Assembly: GCF_004571025.1 (NCBI RefSeq)
Contig: NZ_SPQT01000036.1
Location: 1-64,000, forward strand
Direction: 5' to 3'
Length of the DNA stretch: 64,000 bases
Source: Bradyrhizobium niftali
GTDB lineage: Bacteria; Pseudomonadota; Alphaproteobacteria; Rhizobiales; Xanthobacteraceae
The notes beneath the pieces are model-generated. The model was not told the origin of the DNA. It made no database searches and worked only from the letters and a program-made list of their open reading frames with translations. Position numbers and translations under genes: made by a program. How positions within the stretch are numbered: position 1 is the stretch's first letter; every line of letters starts with the position of its first letter. This document shows, in pieces, positions 1 to 8,397 of the stretch.

Positions 1-235
1 CGGCCGGGCCGGGTGAGGGCGAGGCGCTGGCCGCCGGCGACGGCGATGCGGCCGGGGCGGGCGAGGCGCTCGCGGCCGGCGACGCCGACGGAGCCGGCGA
101 GGGACTGATCGGAGAAGGACTTGCCGAGGCGGCCGGCGCCGGGCTCGGCGTCTGTGCCAGAGCGCCGGGCAGGCCAAATGACAAGGCCGCTGCCGGGATC
201 AGCGCGGCCAGAGCGAGACGACGAAAGCCAATCAT
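1..235 (-). CDS. Exported Pro/Ala/Ser-rich protein, N-terminal part (truncated by window edge)
   Basis: Only the first 78 codons are present; the gene runs off the left edge. The start codon is the ATG read from 235 down to 233. The first ~28 residues form a classic signal peptide (MIGFRRLALAALIPAAALSF, then a cleavage-like ALAQ), so the product is exported. After it the chain is almost only Pro, Ala and Ser in SPAP/ASASP-type repeats, a flexible linker or cell-wall-spanning stretch. No domain is visible and I do not assign a function. It is divergent from dapF across 252 bases that hold imperfect direct repeats. Confidence 0.7.
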   Translation of the reverse strand, partial: MIGFRRLALAALIPAAALSFGLPGALAQTPSPAPAASASPSPISPSPAPSASPAASASPAPAASPSPAASASPSPGPA

Positions 236-247
236 TTTTTTCTCCCC

Positions 248-321
248 AGGGCCTTAACTCATCAAGCCCTTGGTTCAGCAAGGCCCTAAATTCATCAAGA
301 CCTTACCCACCAAGGCCTCAA
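248..321. repeat. Imperfect ~33-bp tandem repeat in the spacer upstream of the exported protein and dapF
   Basis: Copy 1 (248-280) and copy 2 (281-312) share AGG-CC, TTCATCAAG-like cores and an ...CA end; a third degenerate copy begins AGGCCTCAA at 313. On the minus strand they read AAGGNCTTGATGA and lie just in front of the start codon at 235, so they belong to that gene's leader. The function is unknown. Confidence 0.5.
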
Positions 322-487
322 TCCGGCCGCGCGTCCCGGTTGGCGCGAACCGCGCCGTTCTAACACGCGAGCGCCGAATTCGTCCCATGACAGATGCGTC
401 ATGGCGGACGTCCCGGCGCCCGGCGGCAAATCACTGGCCAAGCGGCCAAGGATCGCCATATAAGGCAGGCGAAATTCAGGAAATTTC

Positions 488-1363
488 ATGAGCGCGCTGG
501 CCAACCACGCATTTGCCAAGATGAACGGCATCGGCAACGAGATCGTCGTTGTCGACATGCGCGATTCCACCTCAAAGGTGACACCGGACGACGCCCGTGC
601 GGTGGCATCCGCGCAGGGCGGCGTGCCCTACGACCAGCTCATGGTGCTTCAGAAGCCGCGGCTCGACGGCACCGAGGCCTTCATCCGCATCTACAACAAT
701 GACGGCTCGGAAGCCGGCGCCTGCGGCAACGGCATGCGCTGCGTGGTGCGGCGCATCTTCGAGAAGACCGGGCAGGCCACGGCGACGTTCGAGACTGCGG
801 CCGGCCTGCTCAATGCCTGGCAGGGTCCGGCGCCGGATCTCTACACCGTCGACATGGGCGTGCCCAAGTTCGGCTGGCAGGACATTCCGCTGGCGGAGGA
901 GTTTCGCGACACCCGCTACATCGAATTGCAGATCGGACCGATCGACAATCCGATCCTGCATTCGCCCTCGGTGGTGAGCATGGGCAACCCGCACGCGGTG
1001 TTCTGGGTCGACGACGTCAACGCCTATGACCTCGAGCGTTTTGGTCCGCTGCTGGAAAACCATCCGATCTTCCCCGAGCGCGCCAACATCACGCTCGCCC
1101 ACATCGTCGATCGCGACCACATCACGATCCGCACCTGGGAGCGTGGAGCAGGGCTCACCAGGGCCTGCGGCTCGGCGGCCTGTGCCACGGCCGTCGCGGC
1201 GGCGCGGCTGAAGCGCGCCGAGCGCAATGTCGAGATCACGCTACCCGGCGGCAAGCTCGGTATCGAATGGCGCGAGCGCGACGATCACGTGCTGATGACG
1301 GGCACCGCGACCTTCGAATATGAGGGCAATTTCGATCCGGCGCTGTTCGCGCCGGTCGGCTGA
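488..1363 (+). CDS. dapF: Diaminopimelate epimerase
   Basis: Converts LL- to meso-diaminopimelate, the last step before lysine and the cross-linking residue of peptidoglycan; cytoplasmic. At 291 residues it is of ordinary family length. Both catalytic cysteines of this PLP-independent racemase are present: C79 in SEAGACGNGMRC and C227 in GLTRACGSAAC. The ATG at 488 is preceded by CAGGAAATTTC, an acceptable ribosome site. Its TGA overlaps the ATG of the next gene (TGATG), so dapF and mtaB are translationally coupled. Confident call. Confidence 0.97.
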   Translation: MSALANHAFAKMNGIGNEIVVVDMRDSTSKVTPDDARAVASAQGGVPYDQLMVLQKPRLDGTEAFIRIYNNDGSEAGACGNGMRCVVRRIFEKTGQATATFETAAGLLNAWQGPAPDLYTVDMGVPKFGWQDIPLAEEFRDTRYIELQIGPIDNPILHSPSVVSMGNPHAVFWVDDVNAYDLERFGPLLENHPIFPERANITLAHIVDRDHITIRTWERGAGLTRACGSAACATAVAAARLKRAERNVEITLPGGKLGIEWRERDDHVLMTGTATFEYEGNFDPALFAPVG

Positions 1364-2616
1364 TGTCCGTCGAGATCGTCACCTTCGGCTGTCGCCTCAA
1401 CGCCTTCGAGGCCGAGGTGATCCGCCGCGAGGCCGAAGGCGCGGGTCTTTCCGACACCATCGTCATCAACAGCTGCGCCGTCACCAACGAGGCGGTGGCG
1501 CAGGCGCGGCAGTCGATCCGCAAGCTGAAGCGCGAGCGGCCGGAGGCGCGCATCGTCGTCACCGGTTGCGCCGCGCAGACGCAAAGCCGGATGTTCGCCG
1601 ATATGGCGGAGGTCGACCGCGTCGTCGGCAATGACGACAAGATGCGCAGCGATGCCTGGCGCGATACGCGCGCTGCCTTCGACATCGGTGCCGGCGAGAA
1701 GATCGCCGTCAGCGACATCATGGCCGTGAAGGAGATGGCGCCGCATCTCCTCGACGGCTTCGCGAGCGGCCTGCCGCGCGTGTTCGTGCAGGTGCAGAAC
1801 GGCTGCGACCACCGCTGCACCTTCTGCATCATCCCGTTCGGCCGCGGCAATTCGCGCTCGGTGCCGATGGGCGCCGTGGTCGAGCAGGTGCGGGCGCTGG
1901 TGGAACGCGGTCACGCCGAGATCGTGCTGACCGGTGTGGACCTCACCAGCTATGGTGCCGACCTGCCGGGTGCACCGAAGCTGGGCATGTTGACGAAGCA
2001 GATCCTGCGCCATGTGCCGGAGTTGAAGCGCCTGCGCATCTCCTCGATCGATTCGATCGAGGCGGATGGCGATCTGCTGGAAGCCATCGCCGACGATTCA
2101 CGCCTGATGCCGCATCTGCACCTGTCGCTGCAATCAGGCGACGACATGATTTTGAAGCGCATGAAGCGCCGGCATTTGCGGGGCGATGCGATCGCGTTCT
2201 GCGACCAGGTGCGCCGCCTGCGTCCGGACATCGCCTTCGGCGCCGACATCATCGCGGGCTTCCCGACCGAGACCGAGGCGATGTTTTCGCGCTCGCTCGA
2301 TCTGGTCAGGGAATGCGGCCTGACCTTCCTGCACGTCTTCCCCTATTCCCCGCGCCCCGGCACGCCCGCCGCGCGGATGCCGCAGGTTGCGGGGCCTGAG
2401 ATCAAGGAACGTGCGCGGCGGCTGCGTGCGGCCGGCGAGGCAGCATTGCGTCAGCGGCTGCAAGCCGAAATTGGCGCAACGCGCGATGTGCTGATCGAGA
2501 GCGAGGGGCAGGGCCGCACGGAGCATTATCTGCCGGTGGCGATCGCGGGCGAGCGGGTGGGAAGCGTCGTGCCGCTGCGGATCGGCGGCAGTGACGGCGA
2601 GCGGCTGACCACGTAA
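1363..2616 (+). CDS. mtaB: tRNA t6A37 methylthiotransferase MtaB
   Basis: Radical-SAM enzyme that adds a methylthio group to N6-threonylcarbamoyladenosine at tRNA position 37. The N-terminal UPF0004 domain carries the auxiliary cluster cysteines C10, C38 and C69; the radical-SAM CxxxCxxC motif is at C148, C152 and C155 (GCDHRCTFC). The rest is the TIM-barrel, with a short C-terminal TRAM-like region. 417 residues matches MtaB better than the larger MiaB or RimO. It overlaps the end of dapF by one base. Assignment to MtaB over MiaB rests on overall sequence recognition. Confidence 0.93.
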   Translation: MSVEIVTFGCRLNAFEAEVIRREAEGAGLSDTIVINSCAVTNEAVAQARQSIRKLKRERPEARIVVTGCAAQTQSRMFADMAEVDRVVGNDDKMRSDAWRDTRAAFDIGAGEKIAVSDIMAVKEMAPHLLDGFASGLPRVFVQVQNGCDHRCTFCIIPFGRGNSRSVPMGAVVEQVRALVERGHAEIVLTGVDLTSYGADLPGAPKLGMLTKQILRHVPELKRLRISSIDSIEADGDLLEAIADDSRLMPHLHLSLQSGDDMILKRMKRRHLRGDAIAFCDQVRRLRPDIAFGADIIAGFPTETEAMFSRSLDLVRECGLTFLHVFPYSPRPGTPAARMPQVAGPEIKERARRLRAAGEAALRQRLQAEIGATRDVLIESEGQGRTEHYLPVAIAGERVGSVVPLRIGGSDGERLTT

Positions 2617-2653
2617 TTCGGCTGCGGGAGTTGCGACGCGCTGTATCTCCAAT

Positions 2654-2792
2654 GTCGTCCCGGCGAAGGCCGGGACCCATACCGCGTGATCTATCGATTA
2701 CGCGCGGTGCCTGTCCCAACGAAGCAGAGTAACTGCTAGCCGTCGCCGAACTTCTCCCTGTGGGTATGGGTCCCGGCCTTCGCCGGGACGAC
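2654..2792. repeat. Palindromic intergenic repeat, family A (paired inverted copies)
   Basis: GTCGTCCCGGCGAAGGCC (from 2654) returns inverted as GGCCTTCGCCGGGACGAC (to 2792), with matching CCCATACC/GGTATGGG flanks, giving a large hairpin between mtaB and the convergent DUF2336 gene. A single hairpin of the same family is at 59976-60001. Confidence 0.85.
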
Positions 2793-2831
2793 ACTGGGAG
2801 TGTGGATGCGGGGTGCCCCAAACGCGCTCCG

Positions 2832-3941
2832 CTACGACGCCCGCACCTGCCAGAACCGCAGCGTCCGCCGCGCATTCTCCGGCATCATGCGGGCGAAATG
2901 GCCCTGTGCTCTTGCGAGATCCGCCGGCTTCATCGCGCCGGTGGCAAAACGGCTTTCGAGCACGGCGGCGGTGGTTTCCCAGCTGAGCTGCGCCGCCTTG
3001 CAGGGCACCAGCAGGCCGTCATCGCGCAGGCTCTGCATCAGCGGGCGAATCACTTCGACGGTGGATTGCGACAACGCCGCCAGCGCCGCGACGGTTTCTT
3101 CATAGCGCCGCTGCCTGGCAAAGCCGAACAGCATCGCTTCGTTGAGCTGGCCGGTGGCCTTGAGATTGGCGATGGCGCGCTTGGCACCTTCGAAATCGCG
3201 GACACCAGACATCTCGCGCTCGACGCCGACTGTGACGACCGCGATCGCGCTCTGGATTTCCTCGAACAGATGCGGCGGCGCGCGTGACAAGAGGCGCGTG
3301 CGAACCACATCGGTCGCCGAGCGCAGCAACTGGCGGCGCAGCTCCGATGGCAGGTCGACGCGGACGCCGACGCTGACGGCGAGCTCCGGATCGCTCTCCG
3401 CCTGTCCGACGATGACGGCAAATCCGTTTCCGGAGACGCGTGCGCCCGGATTGGCGGCAAGCCGCCGGCTGACGCTGGGATAGCGGCGCGCCAGCAGCGC
3501 GTCGGTGACGATCTCCTTCAGCCACCAGCGCCCGGCGACCGCGAGCAGATGCGGCTCGCCCTTGGATGATGCGATCTTCACCAGCTCGCCATCGTCGAGG
3601 CGCGCGGATTCCTGGAGCACGGGACCGGCGATGCGGATCTCGTCATTGTTGGCGAGCCGGCGGATCACGGAGGGCGGCGCCTGTGCGATCGGCGCGAGCT
3701 GCGCGCTGATCTCGGCCAGCGCCACGCGTGCGCCCATGTCGGCGATGGCGCGCAGCTCGATGGTGCCGATCAGGCGCTCGAGCACCTCGTCGAACAGCGC
3801 GATCTGCTCGTCGTCAAAACTGCCGGCGGAGGACAGGAACAGGTCGGTGACGCGGCGGGCCGTATCGAGGCCCTTTTCCGCCGAGCCAATCCGAAGTGCG
3901 GATTCGACCTCGTCGATGATCGATAGCTCGGCCTTGGACAT
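2832..3941 (-). CDS. DUF2336 domain-containing protein
   Basis: A protein of 369 residues from the ATG at 3941 (an in-frame extension to 3989 is possible, but related proteins begin MSKAELSIIDEVESAL). It is soluble, alpha-helical and rich in Glu, Ala and Arg, with no signal peptide or membrane segment. The pattern RVTDLFLSSAG...VIRRLANNDEIRIAGPVL is that of the DUF2336 family, common in alphaproteobacteria and made of HEAT-like helices. The biochemical role is unknown. Convergent with mtaB, and separated from the next gene by a repeat. Confidence 0.85.
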   Translation of the reverse strand: MSKAELSIIDEVESALRIGSAEKGLDTARRVTDLFLSSAGSFDDEQIALFDEVLERLIGTIELRAIADMGARVALAEISAQLAPIAQAPPSVIRRLANNDEIRIAGPVLQESARLDDGELVKIASSKGEPHLLAVAGRWWLKEIVTDALLARRYPSVSRRLAANPGARVSGNGFAVIVGQAESDPELAVSVGVRVDLPSELRRQLLRSATDVVRTRLLSRAPPHLFEEIQSAIAVVTVGVEREMSGVRDFEGAKRAIANLKATGQLNEAMLFGFARQRRYEETVAALAALSQSTVEVIRPLMQSLRDDGLLVPCKAAQLSWETTAAVLESRFATGAMKPADLARAQGHFARMMPENARRTLRFWQVRAS

Positions 3942-4040
3942 GACGCGCGGCTCGTCCTGAGCGGATTGACGGAAGCTTGTTCTAAGCAACCGCTATCATT
4001 AGAGGCGAGCCCTGAACGTTTCGTAAACCATGGGGCCGCT

Positions 4041-4154
4041 TCCTCATCCTGGAGGAGCCCGCAAAGCGGGCGTCTCGAACGATGCAGGCCGAGGTGTAGC
4101 AGCGGGGGCTTTCATGGCTCGAGACGGCGCTGACGCGCCTCCTCACCTGAGGGT
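4041..4154. repeat. Palindromic intergenic repeat, family B
   Basis: Pattern CCTCATCCTG-GAGGAGCCCGC-AAGCGGGCGTCTCGAA ... GAGACGGCGC-TGACGCGCCTCCTCACC. Several nested inverted arms. Further copies at 5881, 13962 and 58127. Lies between two minus-strand genes. Confidence 0.8.
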
Positions 4155-4170
4155 CTACCGGCTGTGCGGG

Positions 4171-4878
4171 TTATTCCCCATTCCACCCGCAGGCGCGAAG
4201 TTTTTCGTGCATGTGGGGCGGGGCCGGGGCCACAACGCGGATCGGCTCCTTGTTCCGGGAAATCGGCACCACGATCTCGCGGGAATGCAGGTGCAGGCGC
4301 GGCTCGCCGAAGCGGGGGCCGTTGCCGTAAATGTTATCGCCGAAGATCGGCCATCCCGTCGCGGCCGAATGCACCCGCAATTGATGGGTCCGCCCGGTCA
4401 CCGGTTCCATCGCGAGCCAGGTCAGGCCATGTCCCCGGCCCATCACCTTCCAGTTGGTGATGGCTTTCTGCCCCTCGGGATCGGGCTTCTGCCACCAGCC
4501 GCGCTCGGCATTGAGCCGGCCGAGCGGCATGTCGATGGTGCCTTCGTCCTCGGAAGGCCCGCCCTCGACCACGGTCCAGTAGGTCTTGCCGATCTTGCCG
4601 TGCTTGAACAGCAGGCCGAGCGAGGCTGTGGCTTTCCGATGGCGGCCGAGCACGAGGCAGCCGGAGGTGTCCTTGTCCAGCCGGTGGGCCAGCACCGGCG
4701 GCCGCGGCAGGCCGAAACGGAGCGCGTCGAAGGATGCCTCCAGATTGGCGCCGCCCTTGGGGCCGCGATGTACCGGCAGGCCGGCGGGCTTGTCGATGAC
4801 CAGCATCAATCCGTCGCGATGGAGCACGCGCGCCAGAATTTCATCGGCGGTCAATTCGGGAACATCGAGCAATTGCAA
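4171..4878 (-). CDS. RluA-family RNA pseudouridine synthase
   Basis: Isomerises uridine to pseudouridine in rRNA or tRNA. 235 residues, a compact single-domain member without an S4 RNA-binding domain. The catalytic motif HRLDKDTSG is at residues 65-73 with the nucleophilic Asp at D68; PAGLPVHRG near residue 31 and GRTHQLRVH further on are the other family signatures. The target base cannot be read from sequence; small RluA members modify either 23S rRNA or tRNA. Divergent from ftsY with only 55 bases between them, so the two promoters must overlap. Confidence 0.9.
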   Translation of the reverse strand: MQLLDVPELTADEILARVLHRDGLMLVIDKPAGLPVHRGPKGGANLEASFDALRFGLPRPPVLAHRLDKDTSGCLVLGRHRKATASLGLLFKHGKIGKTYWTVVEGGPSEDEGTIDMPLGRLNAERGWWQKPDPEGQKAITNWKVMGRGHGLTWLAMEPVTGRTHQLRVHSAATGWPIFGDNIYGNGPRFGEPRLHLHSREIVVPISRNKEPIRVVAPAPPHMHEKLRACGWNGE

Positions 4879-4933
4879 AGGCTTTCGTTCGAGACTTTCG
4901 TTTACGGGCCGGAACGGCTAACACACCGCCACC

Positions 4934-5878
4934 ATGAACGATACCACCTCCGAACCCCCCAAGCTGAGCTGGTGGCGCCGCCTGTCCAACGGGCTGAAGC
5001 GCACCTCGTCCTCGCTCGGGACCGCGGTCGCCGACCTCGTCACCAAGCGCAAGCTCGACCGCGCCATGCTCGACGACATCGAGGACGTGCTGTTGCGCGC
5101 CGATCTCGGCACGCAGGTTGCGGTGCGCATCGCGGACGCCGTCGGCACGGGGCGCTACGACAAGGCGATCTCGGCGGACGAGGTCAAGGATGTCGTTGCG
5201 ACCGAGGTTGAGAAGGTGCTGTCGCCGGTGGCAAAGCCGCTCGAGATCGATACGGCCAAGAAGCCGTTCGTCATTCTCGTGGTCGGCGTCAACGGCTCCG
5301 GCAAGACCACCACCATCGGCAAGCTCTCGCAAAAATTTGCCTCCGAAGGCCGCAAGGTGATGCTGGCCGCCGGCGACACGTTTCGCGCAGCCGCGATCGA
5401 GCAGCTCAAGATCTGGGGTGAGCGCACCAGGACGCCTGTCATTGCCGGCGCGCAAGGCTCGGATTCGGCGAGCCTCGCCTTCAACGCGCTGACGGCGGCG
5501 AAGGAGCAGGCCATCGACGTGCTCCTGATCGACACCGCCGGGCGGCTTCAGAACAAGGCCGAGCTGATGAACGAGCTCGAAAAGGTCGTGCGCGTCATCC
5601 GCAAGGTGGATGACACGGCGCCGCATGCGGTGCTGCTTGTGCTCGACGCCACCGTCGGCCAGAACGCGCTGTCGCAGGTCGAGGCCTTCCATCGCACCGC
5701 CGGCGTCACCGGCCTCGTGATGACCAAGCTCGACGGCACTGCGCGTGGCGGCATCCTGGTGGCGCTCGCGGAAAAATTCAAACTGCCGGTGCATTTCATC
5801 GGCGTCGGCGAAGGCGTCGACGATCTCGCGCCCTTCACCGCGCGCGACTTCGCCCGCGCGATCGCCGGAATCGAATAG
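4934..5878 (+). CDS. ftsY: Signal recognition particle receptor FtsY
   Basis: SRP GTPase that docks ribosome-nascent-chain complexes at the membrane for co-translational insertion. 314 residues: N-domain helices (1-105) followed by the G-domain with Walker A GVNGSGKTTT (118-127), DTAGR (200-204) and TKLDGTARGG. The acidic N-terminal A-domain of E. coli FtsY is absent; instead a short amphipathic KLSWWRRLSNGLKRTSSSLG lies at 10-29, a likely membrane anchor. Upstream, CTTTCGTT occurs twice 13 bases apart (4882 and 4895). Confidence 0.97.
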   Translation: MNDTTSEPPKLSWWRRLSNGLKRTSSSLGTAVADLVTKRKLDRAMLDDIEDVLLRADLGTQVAVRIADAVGTGRYDKAISADEVKDVVATEVEKVLSPVAKPLEIDTAKKPFVILVVGVNGSGKTTTIGKLSQKFASEGRKVMLAAGDTFRAAAIEQLKIWGERTRTPVIAGAQGSDSASLAFNALTAAKEQAIDVLLIDTAGRLQNKAELMNELEKVVRVIRKVDDTAPHAVLLVLDATVGQNALSQVEAFHRTAGVTGLVMTKLDGTARGGILVALAEKFKLPVHFIGVGEGVDDLAPFTARDFARAIAGIE

Positions 5879-5880
5879 CG

Positions 5881-5983
5881 TCATCCTTCGAGACGCCGCT
5901 TGCGCGGCTCCTCAGGATGAGGTCGTGCCACACATGAGGTCCTCATCCTGAGGAGACCGCGGAGCGGTCGTCTCGAAGGATGG
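5881..5983. repeat. Palindromic intergenic repeat, family B
   Basis: CATCCTTCGAGACGCC...GGCTCCTCAGGATGAGG followed by the inverted copy CCTCATCCTGAGGAG...CTCGAAGGATG. The two halves face each other, making one long hairpin between ftsY and ispZ. Its last bases supply a false ATG at 5980 in frame with ispZ. Confidence 0.85.
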
Positions 5984-6000
5984 GAGAGACGGAAGAGAGA

Positions 6001-6603
6001 ATGGACAAGACCCAGCCGCATCCGCTGTTCAAGCTTGCGACCGAACTCGGTCCGCTGCTCGTCTTCTTCTTCGTGAATGCGAAGTTCAACCTGTTCGCCG
6101 CCACCGGCGCCTTCATGGTCGCGATCGTCGCGGCGATGATCGCCTCCTATGTGGTGACGCGCCATATCCCGATCATGGCGATCGTGACGGGCGTGATCGT
6201 GCTGGTGTTCGGCACGCTGACGCTGGTGCTGCACGACGAGACCTTCATCAAGGTCAAGCCCACCATCATCTACGGCCTGTTCGCCGCGATCCTCGGCGGC
6301 GGGCTGTTGTTCGGCCGCTCCTTCATCGCCGTCATGTTCGACCAGATGTTCAACCTGACCCCGCAGGGCTGGCGCATCCTGACGCTGCGCTGGGCGCTGT
6401 TCTTCGCCGGCATGGCGGTCCTGAACGAGATCGTCTGGCGCACCCAGAGCACGGATTTCTGGGTGAACTTCAAGGTGTTCGGCGTGACGCCGCTGACCAT
6501 GGTCTTCGCCATCGCCCAGATGCCGCTGACCAAGCGCTACCACCTCGATCCGGTCTCGCTGGAGACGAGCGAGGCGGAAGCGGGGGATGTGAGGAAGGGG
6601 TAA
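6001..6603 (+). CDS. ispZ: Septation protein A (YciB/IspZ family inner-membrane protein)
   Basis: Integral membrane protein of the intracellular septation family, linked in enterobacteria to cell envelope synthesis during division. 200 residues with five or six hydrophobic segments (for example LGPLLVFFFVNAKFNLF, FMVAIVAAMIASYVV, IPIMAIVTGVIVLVFGTL). The motif pattern of LRWALFFAGMAVLNEIVWR is characteristic. I start at 6001, which follows GGAAGAGAGA; the in-frame ATG at 5980 lies in the flanking repeat. Confidence 0.92.
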   Translation: MDKTQPHPLFKLATELGPLLVFFFVNAKFNLFAATGAFMVAIVAAMIASYVVTRHIPIMAIVTGVIVLVFGTLTLVLHDETFIKVKPTIIYGLFAAILGGGLLFGRSFIAVMFDQMFNLTPQGWRILTLRWALFFAGMAVLNEIVWRTQSTDFWVNFKVFGVTPLTMVFAIAQMPLTKRYHLDPVSLETSEAEAGDVRKG

Positions 6604-6611
6604 ATGGTTTC

Positions 6612-6736
6612 GTGTCCCGGACGCGCGAAGCGCGAGCCGGGACCCAGACCTTTCCAAGAGTGCCGTCGTGGAGACCTGGGCCCCGGCTCAGCAGCGCACC
6701 GCTGAAGAAGCGCTGCGCAGCGTCCGGGGCACGAGA
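6612..6736. repeat. Palindromic intergenic repeat, family H
   Basis: GTGTCCCGGACGCGCGAAGCGCGAGCCGGGACCCAG and the distant arm GCAGCGTCCGGGGCACGAGACCC. Lies between the convergent ispZ and ccmG. The second copy is at 21668. Confidence 0.75.
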
Positions 6737-6742
6737 CCCGTA

Positions 6743-7336
6743 CTAAGATCCCGCCTTCAACGCCCTCTCCATCTGCGGCAGCAGCACACTGCGCAGATTG
6801 TCCGGCGTGATCGGGCCGACCAGCTTGTAGACGATGGTGCCCTCACGCCCGACGACGAAGGTCTCCGGCACGCCATAGACACCCCATTCGATCGAGGCGC
6901 GGCCGTTGGCGTCCACGCCGACGCGGCCGAACGGGTTGCCGTAGCGGCCGAGGAAGCGCCGCGCATTGTCGGATGCGTCCTTGTAATTGATGCCGACGAG
7001 CTGGAAGCGCTTGTCCTTGGCGAACTCGGTCAGGAGCGGCGCCTCGTCGTGGCACGGCACGCACCAGGAGGCCCAGACGTTGACCAGGCTCACCTTGCCC
7101 TTGAACGCGGCGGGATCGAGACCCGGCACCTGGACGTTATCGGCCTGCAATCCCTCGAGCGGCGGCAGTGCGGTCTGCGGCGCCGGCCGTCCGATCAGCG
7201 CCGAGGGAATCCGCGAGGGATCGCCGCTGCCGAGCCGGAACCAGAACAGCACGGCCAGGCCGATGAAGGCGATCAGTGGCAGCACCATCAGGAAGGTCCG
7301 GCGCTGCGGGCTCGCGGAGGTCGTGTGATCGCTCAT
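6743..7336 (-). CDS. ccmG: Thiol:disulfide interchange protein CcmG (DsbE)
   Basis: Periplasmic membrane-anchored thioredoxin that reduces the apocytochrome c haem-binding cysteines. 197 residues: one N-terminal membrane helix (about 14-33), then a thioredoxin fold with WCVPC (C92, C95) and the cis-proline region GVYGVPETF. It starts at the ATG at 7336, which overlaps the stop of ccmD by four bases (ATGA coupling). Last gene of the ccm cluster here. Confidence 0.96.
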   Translation of the reverse strand: MSDHTTSASPQRRTFLMVLPLIAFIGLAVLFWFRLGSGDPSRIPSALIGRPAPQTALPPLEGLQADNVQVPGLDPAAFKGKVSLVNVWASWCVPCHDEAPLLTEFAKDKRFQLVGINYKDASDNARRFLGRYGNPFGRVGVDANGRASIEWGVYGVPETFVVGREGTIVYKLVGPITPDNLRSVLLPQMERALKAGS

Positions 7337-7518
7337 GGCCGATCCATCGCGCTGCGGCCCGAGCGGCGGGTGATGCCGCTGCGGTCGAGCTCGCGCAGGC
7401 GCCGGGTCTGGCTGCGGTAGTCGAGCACGATCCAGCCGATCAGGATCGCGACCACGAGCGCGGCGGCGGCATAGGACGTCACGATGAAGGAGGCATAGGG
7501 ACCGAGCGACATCGTCAT
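7333..7518 (-). CDS. ccmD: Haem exporter protein CcmD
   Basis: Small single-span membrane protein that releases holo-CcmE from the CcmABC complex. 61 residues: GPYASFIVTSY then a membrane helix AAAALVVAILIGWIVLDY (about 17-34) and a basic cytoplasmic tail. The family is defined by this size, topology and position between ccmC and ccmG. The start ATG (7518) overlaps the ccmC stop by four bases; a second ATG lies two codons in (7512). Confidence 0.92.
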   Translation of the reverse strand: MTMSLGPYASFIVTSYAAAALVVAILIGWIVLDYRSQTRRLRELDRSGITRRSGRSAMDRP

Positions 7519-8306
7519 GCGGCCCCAATTTCTTTCGACGCGTTGTCGTGACGCGAACCGGCGCCCATTTCGCTCGAAAACGCGATACGGCTCGCCTGCA
7601 TCATTTGCAGCGAGCGGACACGGCGGCGCAGGATCTCGTTGCGCATCGCAGCCAGGTGCAGCGTGACGAACAGCAGCGTGAACGCGATTGCCATCACCAG
7701 CAGCGGGATCAGGAACGATTTGTCGAGCGACGAGCCCCCCATGCGCATCACGGAAGCGGGCTGGTGCAGCGTGTTCCACCAGTCGACGGAGAACTTGATG
7801 ATCGGCAGGTTGATCGCGCCGACCAGCGTCAGCACGGCGGCAGCGCGCGCCGCGCGCGAGGGATCCTCGACCGCGCGCCACAGCGCCATCAGGCCGAGAT
7901 ACATCAGGAAGAGAATCAGCACCGAGGTCAGTCGCGCGTCCCATTCCCAATAGGTGCCCCACATCGGCCGGCCCCACAGCGAGCCCGTCAGCAGTGCGAG
8001 GAAGGTGAAGGCCGCGCCGATGGGAGCTGCCGCCTTCGCGGCGACGTCGGCGAGCGGATGCCGCCACACCAGCGTGCCGAGCGAGGCGATGCTCATCACG
8101 CCCCACACGAACATCGACAGCCAGGCATTGGGCACGTGGATGAACATGATCTTCACGGTCGCGCCCTGCAGGTAGTCGTCGGGCGCAAGAGCGGATTGAT
8201 AGAGGCCGATCGCGAGCAGGATGACGGTCGCAGCCGCAAGCCACGGCAACACCCGCGTCGTCAGCGCGAGGAACCGTGTCGGGTTGGCGAGGTCGATCAG
8301 CGTCAT
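7515..8306 (-). CDS. ccmC: Haem exporter permease CcmC
   Basis: Six-span membrane protein of the haem-handling family that loads haem onto CcmE in the periplasm. 263 residues from the ATG at 8306, preceded by CAGGATACC; an upstream in-frame start at 8333 lacks a good ribosome site. The tryptophan-rich signature WGRPMWGTYWEWDARLTS, with flanking histidines in IHVPNAW and TLHQPASV, provides the haem-binding WWD face. Coupled to ccmD by a four-base overlap. Confidence 0.96.
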   Translation of the reverse strand: MTLIDLANPTRFLALTTRVLPWLAAATVILLAIGLYQSALAPDDYLQGATVKIMFIHVPNAWLSMFVWGVMSIASLGTLVWRHPLADVAAKAAAPIGAAFTFLALLTGSLWGRPMWGTYWEWDARLTSVLILFLMYLGLMALWRAVEDPSRAARAAAVLTLVGAINLPIIKFSVDWWNTLHQPASVMRMGGSSLDKSFLIPLLVMAIAFTLLFVTLHLAAMRNEILRRRVRSLQMMQASRIAFSSEMGAGSRHDNASKEIGAA

Positions 8307-8397
8307 GGTATCCTGATAATCACAGGTCAGCACTCACGCAATCAGCATAAAAGTGGGCAGCGAAAGTTGATCGGGGTCAAGGTCAGTCGAGCTCATC

